From NCBI GenBank assembly GCA_951828385.1, contig OX639973.1:2657200-2721199 (forward strand): 64,000 nt of DNA. Reading direction: 5' to 3'. The DNA comes from an uncultured Poribacteria bacterium. Its GTDB lineage: Bacteria > Poribacteria > WGA-4E > WGA-3G. Below are positions 17,623-25,343 of this stretch, piece after piece. The position numbers were made by a program, and so were the translations under genes. Below the pieces are notes generated by a model that ran no database searches, had not been told where the DNA came from, and was given only the letters and a program-made list of their open reading frames with translations. Positions within the stretch are counted from its first letter, which is position 1. Each line of letters starts with the position of its first letter.

Positions 17623-18144
17623 TTAGACTGTATACTGCTTTAGCGTGTCGTCATCTAAATTCTCTAAAACATCTTTCGGGTCGTGCTGCTCGCCCTGCTC
17701 GAGTTCTTGTTCAGAGAATCCGTGGTCTGCAATCACATCTTCGGCAATATAGATAGGCACTTCGCAGCGCAGCGCAAGTGCGATAGCGTCACTCGGACGG
17801 CAATCCACCTCAATCGTGTTATCATTCACTTCCAAAGCGATGTGTGCATAGAACGTCCAGCGGTTATTCAGCTGTTCAACCGAGTGTACACACACATTGA
17901 TGACCTTTGCCGCAAGCGTCCCAATCATATTTTTCAGCAAATCGTGTGTCATCGGGCGCGGGAGTTCTACATTTTCCAAATGCATCTGAATAGCTGCCGC
18001 CTCCGATTCACCGATCCAAATTAGCAGTATCCGGTTGAGATCGTCCTCTTTCTCCTTCAGGACTACGATGGGCGCGCCTGTCCCCCGATCAATAGAGAGA
18101 AAATGGACTTTAACTTCAGTCTTCGTCTGTTTCTCAGTATCCAT
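17623..18144 (-). CDS. bifunctional nuclease family (DUF151) protein
   Basis: 173 residues from the ATG at 18144, which has GAAAGGA 8-9 nt upstream; the longer frame to 18195 adds an unlikely basic head. DUF151 core: APIVVLKEK, LLIWIGESEAAAIQMHLE, RPMTHDLL, and VDCRPSDAIALALR. Homologues (plant BBD, Thermotoga TM0160) are described as bifunctional nucleases, though the bacterial role is unclear. The C-terminus is acidic. It lies just downstream of the flotillin cluster on the same strand but with a REP-like repeat between. Confidence 0.9.
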   Translation of the reverse strand: MDTEKQTKTEVKVHFLSIDRGTGAPIVVLKEKEDDLNRILLIWIGESEAAAIQMHLENVELPRPMTHDLLKNMIGTLAAKVINVCVHSVEQLNNRWTFYAHIALEVNDNTIEVDCRPSDAIALALRCEVPIYIAEDVIADHGFSEQELEQGEQHDPKDVLENLDDDTLKQYTV

Positions 18145-18215
18145 TATGTGCGTCCTTTCATACGCTCGGCGTTTAAGGCACCGTCGCTGGGTCACCCCGC
18201 CAGTGGCTATTTTCC

Positions 18216-18258
18216 CCAGGCCCGGTAGGTGCGGTTTGGAACCGCACCGGACTTCGCC
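18216..18258 (+). repeat. REP-like palindromic repeat copy 2
   Basis: CCAGGCCCGGTAGGTGCGG..., palindromic arms GGTGCGGTT / AACCGCACC; nearly identical over 43 bp with 7497-7539, including the downstream AATTTTTTAATCTTCA that here forms the 3' end of the flotillin gene. Confidence 0.75.
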
Positions 18259-18280
18259 AAGAAATTATCGAATAAATTTT

Positions 18281-20173
18281 TTAATCTTCATGTGAATCAT
18301 CTGAACTGACTTGAGCATCCACCGCCAATTCGGTATCATGTGAATCATCTGAACTGACTTGAGCATCCACCGCCAATCCGGAAGCATAATCCCGAACAGT
18401 TCGGGCAATCTTTTCGGTGTCTAAACCGCTGAATCCAACAATCTCCTTGAGCAAGGGTATGGCTGCCCCAGCGTTGACAATCGAACTGAGGACACGGTTC
18501 ATACCGCCGCCACCATTGCCGTTGTTTCCGAGGTCAAGTACCCGGATGCTTTCAATGCGTTCCGCGGGTTTCATCAATTCGCCGGTCACCTCAGGGAGCG
18601 ATGCCACGAGTGCCAATATAGCATCACTCACGAGCACTTTGGAATCCGCCTGATTCTTCGCAGCAATAGATGCCTCTTCACCATCAGCCTTCGCTTTTGC
18701 TTCAACGAGCAGTGCCTCTGCAAGAATTCTCTGTGCCTGCGCTTCAAGTTCAGCCGCTGCAAGTGCCGCCTTGGCAGCAGTTTCAACAGCGTATGCTTCT
18801 GCATCCGCATTCCGTTCTTTGGCAATCCGTTCCTCATCGGCTTCTTGCTCGGCACGGATCAGTTCGATTTTGCTTTGGCGTTCCGCTTCCTCAATCGCCT
18901 CGGCTGTTAAAACTGATGCTTCGGCTCTCGCCTTTTGTGCAGTCACCTCCAAGAGTTCAGTGAGCGCTGCCTCACGTTCCTTTTCTTTGATTGAAACTTG
19001 GATTGCGTTTTCGGCTTGCGCCTCTTTTTCCGCACGATCTTTCTCAACCAGAACAATTCTACTGGCGATGCTTGCTTCCTCTACAGCGCGTTGCTGCTCA
19101 ATCTTGGCAGTTTCGACTGAAAGATTACGCTCGATTTCTGCTTCCTCAACCGTCTGTTCTTGTTGCACACGCGCAATTTCGATTGCCTGCTTTTGCGTAA
19201 TCTCTGTCTCTTGGACTTGGCGTTCTTGTTCAAGTCGAGCCGTCTCTAATCGCTGCTTCTGAAGAATCTCCGAAGATTTCACCGCCTCTTCCTGTTTAAT
19301 GCGTGCTTCTTCAACAGCCTGCAGCTGTTCAAGTTTGTGCGCTTCAATCTCGCGTTCCTGCTCCGCTTTATTGGTGGCGATTGCCTTGCGCTGCTCTTCC
19401 TGCGCGAAGTCAAGCCGTTTTTCGACTTCTAAGCCCTCAGTTTCCGTTTCCTCCTCACGCTGTTTAATCTCAAGTTCGGCTTTGAGCCGATCCTCTTCAC
19501 GCTTCACCTTGTTTTCGTGCTCAATCCGAGCCGTTTGCGTCTGCTTGTCTTCAACCTCTTGCTTGATCGTCTGAATCGCAACAACATCAAACCGGTTGTT
19601 CTCGTCAAGTGCATCAAGCGGGGTCTGGTCGAGATTCGTGACGGCAACGCTTTCTAATTTAAAGCCGTTTTGCTCAAGATCATCGCGACAGGCTTCCTGA
19701 ACTTGGTCAGAAAATGCTTGGCGTTTTTCGTGCAGTTCTTGGAGATCCATGGTTGCGGCGACACTGCGGAGTACCCCGACAAGTTTGCCTTCAAGGAGTT
19801 TATTAACTGCTTCCGGCGTTAGGGTTTTATCACCGAGACTTGCGACAGCTTTAAGCACATCTTGTTCGTTTGGTTCAATTTTGACATAGAATTGTGCCTC
19901 TATATCAACCCGTAAACTGTCCTTTGTGATAAGCGCGCCTTGACCGGTGCGCTCAACAGGTAGCTGGAGCGTATTTAGAGAAATGAGTTGGTGCGTGTTC
20001 GTAATTGGGTTGATGAGGGTACCACCGAAGACGACGCGCTTTTTTCGTCCGCCGGAGACGACTAACGCCGCATCTGCTGGTGCTTTTTTGTAGAAAGAAC
20101 GATAGACTAATAGGAAAATTACGACTAAAGCGACAACACTGCCGATAATCGTGATAAACAAATTCGGATTCAT
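18281..20173 (-). CDS. flotillin-like SPFH domain protein
   Basis: 630 residues: an N-terminal membrane helix (about 7-27), an SPFH/band-7 domain to about residue 200 (RVVFGGTLINPI, then EAQFYVKIEPN), and a very long Glu/Ala/Lys/Gln coiled coil to about 520, then a flotillin tail with RIESIRVLDLGNNGNGGG. Flotillins organise membrane microdomains. It is followed upstream by an OB-fold membrane protein, as in E. coli yqiJ-yqiK and Bacillus yuaF-floT. The extreme C-terminus carries a 16-residue tandem duplication (ELAVDAQVSSDDSHD) coded by the 48-bp repeat at 18289-18384. Confidence 0.93.
   Translation of the reverse strand: MNPNLFITIIGSVVALVVIFLLVYRSFYKKAPADAALVVSGGRKKRVVFGGTLINPITNTHQLISLNTLQLPVERTGQGALITKDSLRVDIEAQFYVKIEPNEQDVLKAVASLGDKTLTPEAVNKLLEGKLVGVLRSVAATMDLQELHEKRQAFSDQVQEACRDDLEQNGFKLESVAVTNLDQTPLDALDENNRFDVVAIQTIKQEVEDKQTQTARIEHENKVKREEDRLKAELEIKQREEETETEGLEVEKRLDFAQEEQRKAIATNKAEQEREIEAHKLEQLQAVEEARIKQEEAVKSSEILQKQRLETARLEQERQVQETEITQKQAIEIARVQQEQTVEEAEIERNLSVETAKIEQQRAVEEASIASRIVLVEKDRAEKEAQAENAIQVSIKEKEREAALTELLEVTAQKARAEASVLTAEAIEEAERQSKIELIRAEQEADEERIAKERNADAEAYAVETAAKAALAAAELEAQAQRILAEALLVEAKAKADGEEASIAAKNQADSKVLVSDAILALVASLPEVTGELMKPAERIESIRVLDLGNNGNGGGGMNRVLSSIVNAGAAIPLLKEIVGFSGLDTEKIARTVRDYASGLAVDAQVSSDDSHDTELAVDAQVSSDDSHED
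18289..18384 (-). repeat. 48-bp tandem duplication in the flotillin 3' end
   Basis: Two adjacent 48-bp units starting CATGTGAATCATCTGAAC on the plus strand; the first 41 bases are identical and the last few differ. In frame, so it only lengthens the acidic tail. Confidence 0.9.
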
Positions 20174-20223
20174 ATTTTATTTCTCCTGATATGGAACTGA
20201 AAACTAAAAACGTTGAATTAACG

Positions 20224-20973
20224 CTAATCTACCTCACTCTTTCTCACATCAAAGATCCGCTTTGTGCGATCATAGTTTACAAGAATTACAGTATCTCCTT
20301 TGACAGGAATGGCTTCATCAGATTTGGCACGGCAACTGACGGTTAATTCCGGACCATCTGGAACTTGGACACGAGCCGTTCCAAAAGTTGTGGTAATTTG
20401 TCCGCTAATAACGCGTCCACTTAGACCGAGGAGATGTACATCGCTGACAGCTCTCTCGCTTTCAGGGAATAGTTTTGAAAGCGCAAGAGAGATATAGCGC
20501 GTACACGCAAAACAACAGAAAAAAGCGATAAAACACGATATCCAAACCCACTGTGGGTTCTCAGAAACATTGAGCACTGCATTCGCAATGAGTCCAGTCA
20601 TCCCCCAGGTCCCAAACAGCGACATCAGCACAACCATCAATGGGACTTTTCCAACATTCAGAAACCCAAATACGTCGCCAAAAGAGAAACTCGGCCCTCC
20701 CGTATCTACAGCCACATCCGCATCTATATCGGCATCGACATCCACGTCTACATCAGCATCTATATCCACATCGGCATCTATATCCATATCAGCGTCTATA
20801 TCTACGTCCGCATCTATATCCATATCAGCATCTACATCGGCATCGGCATCCGCATCACCGAAATCCATTGCCCCCATAGCCAGTCGAAAGAGCGCAAATA
20901 TGAACACAATCGCCAACGGTGCTGTAAACCAGACATTATATGAGACTAAGAGATACGTCAGGAATTCTTTCAT
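20224..20973 (-). CDS. OB-fold membrane protein (YqiJ/NfeD-like) with Asp repeat
   Basis: 249 residues. An N-terminal helix (about 14-34) is followed by an alternating Asp tract (residues 40-86), two further helices (about 108-160), and a C-terminal OB-fold-like domain of the NfeD/YuaF/YqiJ type (LSGRVISGQITTTFGTARVQ, then IPVKGDTVILVNYD). Such proteins pair with flotillins and are thought to control their membrane assembly. The gene lies directly upstream of the flotillin gene. The Asp tract is unusual in that 24 Asp occupy every second position. Confidence 0.8.
   Translation of the reverse strand: MKEFLTYLLVSYNVWFTAPLAIVFIFALFRLAMGAMDFGDADADADVDADMDIDADVDIDADMDIDADVDIDADVDVDVDADIDADVAVDTGGPSFSFGDVFGFLNVGKVPLMVVLMSLFGTWGMTGLIANAVLNVSENPQWVWISCFIAFFCCFACTRYISLALSKLFPESERAVSDVHLLGLSGRVISGQITTTFGTARVQVPDGPELTVSCRAKSDEAIPVKGDTVILVNYDRTKRIFDVRKSEVD
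20716..20856 (-). repeat. hexanucleotide-type repeat coding (Asp-X)n
   Basis: Degenerate repeats of GAT-GCN/GTN/ATA units give D-A-D-V-D-I style alternation for 47 residues. Slippage-prone array inside the OB-fold membrane protein gene. Confidence 0.85.
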
Positions 20974-20984
20974 GGCATCCTTCT

Positions 20985-21365
20985 CTACTTTCTGACCTGT
21001 TCAGTGATGCACATATAGGCACAGCGGGCTGAACGGAAGTTAATATTATCAATCCAGTGGACATTACGCAGAACGCTAATTTCCAATTTCGCTTGGTTGA
21101 GGAGCCGATGCTTCAACTGGCGGACCAATTTCACATCACGAATCTCGGTGAATAACAGGTTACACCGGATATTCGCATAAGAGACACCGAGGCTGCCTAT
21201 ATACCGCTCATCTAAAACCAGCACTCGCCGCGTCGTAATAAAAACGAAATCCGGACGCAGCAAATCTGAGCGCCCGAGGATGCACAAACAGACCTCTTCA
21301 TCCTCGCCTATCTGCGCTCGCACAGTCTTTTGGATACGAGGTGGCATGTTCGTAAATTCAGCCAT
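20985..21365 (-). CDS. small PH-domain-like protein
   Basis: 126 residues, no signal peptide. ILGRSDLLRPDFVFITTRRVLV and the beta-rich middle resemble bacterial PH (YokE-like, bPH) domains. It sits immediately upstream of the OB-fold/flotillin genes, 11 bp away, so it is likely in the same operon and may act at the same membrane site. The family assignment is from pattern only. Confidence 0.6.
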   Translation of the reverse strand: MAEFTNMPPRIQKTVRAQIGEDEEVCLCILGRSDLLRPDFVFITTRRVLVLDERYIGSLGVSYANIRCNLLFTEIRDVKLVRQLKHRLLNQAKLEISVLRNVHWIDNINFRSARCAYMCITEQVRK

Positions 21366-21463
21366 TGTATTCCGCGACCAAATCTATCGTCTGCGAAAGC
21401 ATCCCATCACGATGATAATGATCGGATGACTTTCGCTGGCAAGAATAGTATCAATTGTGGAAA

Positions 21464-21814
21464 TGGAGGTGGCGGGAATCGAACCCGCGTCCGAAGGCAG
21501 TTCAATAGAGGCTACTACATGCTTATCACAGGTTCTAAGATTCGCCTATAAGCCTCCCCTGTGCAGGATTCATCATAGGCTATCTCAAAAGTGATTCGCG
21601 GCACGCTCCTTGAGAAAGAGCGAGCGGCTAGCCCGTATTATGGCGCTTTAACTTCCCTGACGGGCAGCAGGTCGGTCAAGCGTAGCCGCGTTTAAGCGGC
21701 TAGTGCTAATTCTTCATCAGCAATTATAAGTGTTCCGCCTATTTAACGAGGCCTGCGGAGACCTCGGCATGCAACCTATATCTCATTTACCTTCGTCGAA
21801 ACCTGGACACCCCC
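21464..21814 (-). ncRNA. ssrA: transfer-messenger RNA (tmRNA)
   Basis: The 5' end GGGGGTG pairs with CACCTCC at the 3' end; next to it is the T-arm GCGGGTTCGATTCCCGC. The CCA is not encoded. The 5' part contains GTTTCGACG and GCATGCCGAGG as in other tmRNAs. The tag reading frame ends ADEELALAA followed by TAA (21692-21721), with the consensus ALAA end recognised by ClpXP and relatives. It rescues stalled ribosomes together with SmpB, encoded 30 bp upstream on the same strand. Confidence 0.97.
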
Positions 21815-21844
21815 ACATTGTAAGGGTACGATTACAAACCGCTG

Positions 21845-22303
21845 TTAGGTATACGTTCGTATCTCATTGGCAGTGGCTTCACGTTCAATCTTATCGCGTT
21901 TATCGTAAAGCTGCTTACCCATCGCAACAGCCAATTCCAACTTCACTCTGCCGTTGCTGAAATACGCACGCGTCGGAACGATCGTCATCCCCTTTGAACG
22001 AATTGAACGTTCAAGTTTCGTGATCTCTCGACGATTTAGCAGTAGTTTGCGTTTGCGTTTCGGTTCGTGGTTGGCGATATTTCCGTGCTCATACGGACCG
22101 ATGTGCGCATCAATGAGGAACACTTCACCGTCTGTTACCTGTGCGTAACTATCTGTCAGGTTAAGCCGTCCCGCGCGAATCGCCTTCACTTCAGTGCCTT
22201 GCAAAACGACACCCGCTTCATACCGGTCACGTAAGTGATAGTCATACCGTGCTTTGCGGTTAACGGTAATCGTTGGGGCTGCAGAATCTTTGGCGCCTTT
22301 CAT
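21845..22303 (-). CDS. smpB: SsrA-binding protein SmpB
   Basis: 152 residues, usual length. TVNRKARYDYHLRDRYEAGV, GTEVKAIRAGRLNLTDSYA, IGPYEHGNI and the C-terminal YDKRDKIERE are SmpB hallmarks. It binds tmRNA and delivers it to stalled ribosomes. Next gene downstream is ssrA, 30 bp away, so the partners may be co-transcribed from the promoter at 22314-22342. Confidence 0.98.
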   Translation of the reverse strand: MKGAKDSAAPTITVNRKARYDYHLRDRYEAGVVLQGTEVKAIRAGRLNLTDSYAQVTDGEVFLIDAHIGPYEHGNIANHEPKRKRKLLLNRREITKLERSIRSKGMTIVPTRAYFSNGRVKLELAVAMGKQLYDKRDKIEREATANEIRTYT

Positions 22304-22313
22304 AGTGATTTTA

Positions 22314-22342
22314 AGTATACCATAGAATTAATGTAGATGCAA
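22314..22342 (-). promoter_or_regulatory. smpB(-ssrA) promoter
   Basis: Minus strand TTGCAT, 17 nt, TATACT, 11 bp before the smpB ATG on the coding strand, giving a very short leader. Confidence 0.6.
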
Positions 22343-22412
22343 GAAAAAATAGCAGAGAAATCAGAACGTACCCGCCGAAAATTTGAAGTTTTTTCTTAAA
22401 ACAGGGTTTTAG

Positions 22413-22441
22413 TTGAAAACTGAAAGTAGATATGATAAACT
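22413..22441 (+). promoter_or_regulatory. possible hflX promoter
   Basis: TTGAAA, 17 nt, TAAACT, about 80 bp before hflX; divergent from the smpB promoter. Confidence 0.45.
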
Positions 22442-22520
22442 ATACGATAGATACCGCGTTGTTGGAAGTGCCAAACACGGTGCTTCGATTGCGCTTCAAA
22501 ACTGAGAAAGGGGTCTCTTG

Positions 22521-23816
22521 ATGCCAGAACTTTACGATACACGTGCACCGAACCCGCCTTCACGTGCGATCTTAGTAGGTGTAAAACTACGAAATACGCT
22601 GATGCACGAAACAGAAGAATCGCTGCAAGAACTCCGGCAACTCACCGAGACTGCCGGTATTGAAGTTGTCTGTGAGACGATTCAATCGCGTAATATGCCA
22701 AATCCGACGTATTTTATCGGTGAAGGAAAGGTTGAAGAACTCAAACCGCTCATTGAAGAACTTAACGCCGACGCAATCATCTTTGACGAAGAACTGTCAC
22801 CGGCACAGACGCGGAACCTTGAGCAGGCGTTCGATATCGCTGCAATTGACCGAACAGGACTTATCCTTCAGGTGTTCGCGCAACGCGCACTCACCAAAGA
22901 AGCACGGTTACAGGTAGCATTGGCACAACTCGAATACGCGCTGCCACGCCTCACTCGGATGTGGACACACCTCTCGCGACTCGCGACAGGCGGTGGCGGT
23001 GGTAGACACCTCCGGGGTCCCGGTGAAACACAGCTCGAAATGGACAGACGCTGGGTCCGTAGGAACATTGGGCAGGTCAGAAAAGCACTTCAAGCCGTTG
23101 AAAAGCAACGCACTGTCCAACGGAGAAACCGCTCCGAAAAAATCAAAGTCTCTCTCGTCGGGTATACCAATGCCGGGAAATCGACACTTTTCAACCGTTT
23201 GACAGGTGAGAGTGTCTTGGTTGAAGATAAACTGTTCGCAACCTTAGATTCAACCACACGGAAAGTAAATTTGCCACAAAAGCAGCAGATTCTCCTCAGC
23301 GATACCGTCGGATTCATCAAGAAGCTGCCACACCAGTTAGTTGCAGCATTCAAGGCGACGCTCGAAGAGGTAACGGAAGCCGACCTTCTCCTTCACGTCA
23401 TTGATGTGAGTCATCCAGAGGCAGAAGCGCAGATCGCCGCCGTAAACGAAGTCCTTGGCGAATTGGATGCTACGGAGATTCCAACGTTTATGGTCTTCAA
23501 CAAAACTGACCGGCTTAAAACGGAAGACGACCTACACCTACTACAGTGCCAACATCCAGATGCGTTTCCAATCTCCGCGCAACGCGGCGATGGCGTTGAG
23601 GCATTAATGGAGACACTCTCAAAGCGGTTTGCTGAACTCGGCACGAACCTCTCCTTCAGTATTCCATACACAGAAGGAAAAACGCTCGATTTACTCTATA
23701 AACACGGCACCGTGCTTAACACGGAATACGCGGACGAAGCCATTCACGTCGAGGCACGCCTGCCGAACCGCTACCTCAAATCGGTCTCCGAATTTTTGGT
23801 AGCTTCTGAAGGATAG
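22521..23816 (+). CDS. hflX: GTPase HflX
   Basis: 431 residues from the ATG at 22521 (GAAAGGGG upstream; a TTG sits just before it). The N-terminal HflX domain ends in the Gly-rich linker GGGGGRHLRGPGETQLE, then the G domain with Walker A VGYTNAGKST, G3 DTVGF and G4 NKTD. HflX splits or rescues stalled/hibernating 70S ribosomes under stress. Lying divergent to smpB-ssrA, it makes a small ribosome-rescue neighbourhood. The gene is followed 9 bp later by a small zinc-ribbon gene. Confidence 0.96.
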   Translation: MPELYDTRAPNPPSRAILVGVKLRNTLMHETEESLQELRQLTETAGIEVVCETIQSRNMPNPTYFIGEGKVEELKPLIEELNADAIIFDEELSPAQTRNLEQAFDIAAIDRTGLILQVFAQRALTKEARLQVALAQLEYALPRLTRMWTHLSRLATGGGGGRHLRGPGETQLEMDRRWVRRNIGQVRKALQAVEKQRTVQRRNRSEKIKVSLVGYTNAGKSTLFNRLTGESVLVEDKLFATLDSTTRKVNLPQKQQILLSDTVGFIKKLPHQLVAAFKATLEEVTEADLLLHVIDVSHPEAEAQIAAVNEVLGELDATEIPTFMVFNKTDRLKTEDDLHLLQCQHPDAFPISAQRGDGVEALMETLSKRFAELGTNLSFSIPYTEGKTLDLLYKHGTVLNTEYADEAIHVEARLPNRYLKSVSEFLVASEG

Positions 23817-23825
23817 CAGACAAAG

Positions 23826-24074
23826 ATGCGATGGCTCGACCAGACTGACATCGGACACGACTTGCAAATCTGCCCGGATTGTGATAGGGAATACGAGGTA
23901 CTCGAACAGTTTATGGGCAGTCCGTCGGAAGACCCATCGCACAACTGGATTGATGCCGTGTTCAACGATGCGTATTATGTCGCTATCCGGTGTCCGCAAT
24001 GCCTCGAAATCCGGCATCTCTGTATACAATCTCTAACCGCTACACAGTTTCACAGCGAAAAGGAAAAGACATGA
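23826..24074 (+). CDS. small zinc-ribbon protein
   Basis: 82 residues with two CxxC pairs (CPDCDRE near residue 16 and CPQC near residue 57), fitting a zinc ribbon. It begins 9 bp after hflX and its TGA overlaps the ATG of the next gene (ATGA), so it is likely translated and coupled. No family was recognised. Confidence 0.65.
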   Translation: MRWLDQTDIGHDLQICPDCDREYEVLEQFMGSPSEDPSHNWIDAVFNDAYYVAIRCPQCLEIRHLCIQSLTATQFHSEKEKT

Positions 24075-24862
24075 AGATAGGTGTTACCCAAATTATACTT
24101 GGAGGCATGTCGTTAGACGATACGCTCTCCCTCTGCCAAGATGCCGGATACGATGCCGTTGAGCTGACTTTCGGTGAAGGAAAAGATACGGACATCAATA
24201 TGAGCGACACGGAACTGGGAGGCATCGCAGCGAAGTGTGAGACGGCAGGCATCGAAATTGGCAGTATCACAGCAGGTTACGCCGATCGTGGTAACCTCCT
24301 GAGTTTGGACGCGACGCAGCGCGAAAAAGGGGCAGTCTCTCTCGCCCGTGGTTTGGAAGTCGCAGGCGCACTCGGTGTCGGCGGGATTCTATTGCACCCC
24401 GGCCAACTCACTGCTGAGGGGACATATCAAGAAGTTTGGGATAACCTCGTCGGTATCCTGAAAGACTTAGCACCTTCCGCAGCAGCACACAAGGTCGCCA
24501 TCGGGCTCGAAAACGTTTGGAACAAATTCTTGCTCAGCCCTAAAGAGATGCGCGATATTGTAGATGAGATAGATAGCGAGTGGGTCGGCACCTATCTTGA
24601 TACAGCAAATATGATGGCTTACGGTTACCCGGAACACTGGATCCGTGAACTCGGGCACCGCATCAAACGGGTACATTTCAAAGATTTCGCCCGCGGCGCA
24701 CACCAGTTCGTTAACCTCTTAGACGGTGATACAGACTGGGAAGCAGTCATGGTGGCGTTCCGAGCCATCGGGTACGACGGTTATGTCATCCATGAAGTCG
24801 GTGGCGACAGGGCAGCTCAGATTGACCTTGCAAAACGGATGCGTAAAATCGTTTCAATGTAA
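24071..24862 (+). CDS. sugar phosphate isomerase/epimerase (TIM barrel)
   Basis: 263 residues from ATG 24071. AP-endonuclease-2-like TIM barrel: KIGVTQIILGG strand, GYDAVELTF, GGILLHPGQL, IGLENVWNK (metal-binding Glu), GTYLDTANM, HIKRVHFKDF (as RIKRVHFKD) and VIHEVG. These belong to xylose-isomerase-like enzymes that act on sugars or cyclitols; the substrate is unknown. The neighbouring gene cluster at 56-64 kb has related catabolic enzymes but is distant. Confidence 0.88.
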   Translation: MKIGVTQIILGGMSLDDTLSLCQDAGYDAVELTFGEGKDTDINMSDTELGGIAAKCETAGIEIGSITAGYADRGNLLSLDATQREKGAVSLARGLEVAGALGVGGILLHPGQLTAEGTYQEVWDNLVGILKDLAPSAAAHKVAIGLENVWNKFLLSPKEMRDIVDEIDSEWVGTYLDTANMMAYGYPEHWIRELGHRIKRVHFKDFARGAHQFVNLLDGDTDWEAVMVAFRAIGYDGYVIHEVGGDRAAQIDLAKRMRKIVSM

Positions 24863-24877
24863 CCGTAACCCGAAAAG

Positions 24878-24945
24878 AACTTACGCAATTCCCTGGTAGG
24901 TGCGGTTTCCTAACCGCACCTACCCCCTGGGAATAGGCGTAAGTT
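24878..24945 (+). repeat. 68-nt composite REP-like hairpin
   Basis: Nested arms pair in order: AACTTACGC/GCGTAAGTT, ATTCCC/GGGAAT, GGTAGGTGCGGTT/AACCGCACCTACC. The inner arms are the core of the REP-like family (7497, 18216, 62211), but this copy pairs perfectly and carries extra outer arms. Short direct repeats GTAACCCGAAAA flank it (24864 and 24974). It may also end transcription of the upstream gene. Confidence 0.8.
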
Positions 24946-24980
24946 CGCGGTTTTGCGTAAGTCCTACAGAAAGTAACCCG

Positions 24981-25019
24981 AAAAAGAGAAGGCGATGGCT
25001 TTCAGAGAAACCATCGCCT
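24981..25019 (-). terminator. rho-independent terminator of tRNA-Leu
   Basis: Minus strand: AGGCGATGG/CCATCGCCT stem (9 bp) followed by TCTCTTTTT, immediately downstream of the tRNA. Confidence 0.85.
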
Positions 25020-25021
25020 GA

Positions 25022-25106
25022 TGCCGGAGGTCGGACTCGAACCGACATGGACCTAGGGCCCGCGGGATTTTGAGTCCCGTGCGTCTACCAATTTCACCAC
25101 TCCGGC
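25022..25106 (-). tRNA. tRNA-Leu(CAA)
   Basis: 85 nt. Acceptor GCCGGAG/CTCCGGC, anticodon stem CGGGA/TCCCG around CTCAAAA (anticodon CAA, decodes UUG), a long variable arm as in class II tRNAs (CGGGCCCTAGGTCC), T-arm GTCGGTTCGAGTCCGAC. CCA not encoded. Confidence 0.95.
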
Positions 25107-25123
25107 TCTGCTCAGCAACATAT

Positions 25124-25152
25124 ATTATAGCACACTCTCAGCAAAAAGTCAA
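25124..25152 (-). promoter_or_regulatory. tRNA-Leu promoter
   Basis: Minus strand TTGACT, 17 nt, TATAAT, 18 bp before the mature 5' end. Confidence 0.8.
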
Positions 25153-25159
25153 ATTTTCA

Positions 25160-25343
25160 ATTGGCCATTAACCGTCAGCCATCAGTGCGTTTTTTTCAAA
25201 AAAACCTTTCAGTTTTGAGTAGTTATCAGTTTTCAGACCGGTTTTTCTGCGAAAACCTTTCAGTTTTCAGTTAAGAGGTTTTCGTTTAACGAGTCCCTCT
25301 TGTAACTAATAACTGACAACTAACAACTAACAACTAAAAAATC
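25160..25343 (+). repeat. AACTG/AACTA repeat tract
   Basis: Variants of AACTGAAAACTGA and AACTAACAACTAACAACTA, including two copies of AAAACCTTTCAGTTTT. The tract runs to the ATG of the next gene and replaces any clear ribosome-binding site. Confidence 0.6.

Noticed and set aside
20716-20856. CRISPR-like or tandem array
   Set aside because: The repeats are in frame, coding Asp-X, with no constant spacer length; not CRISPR.
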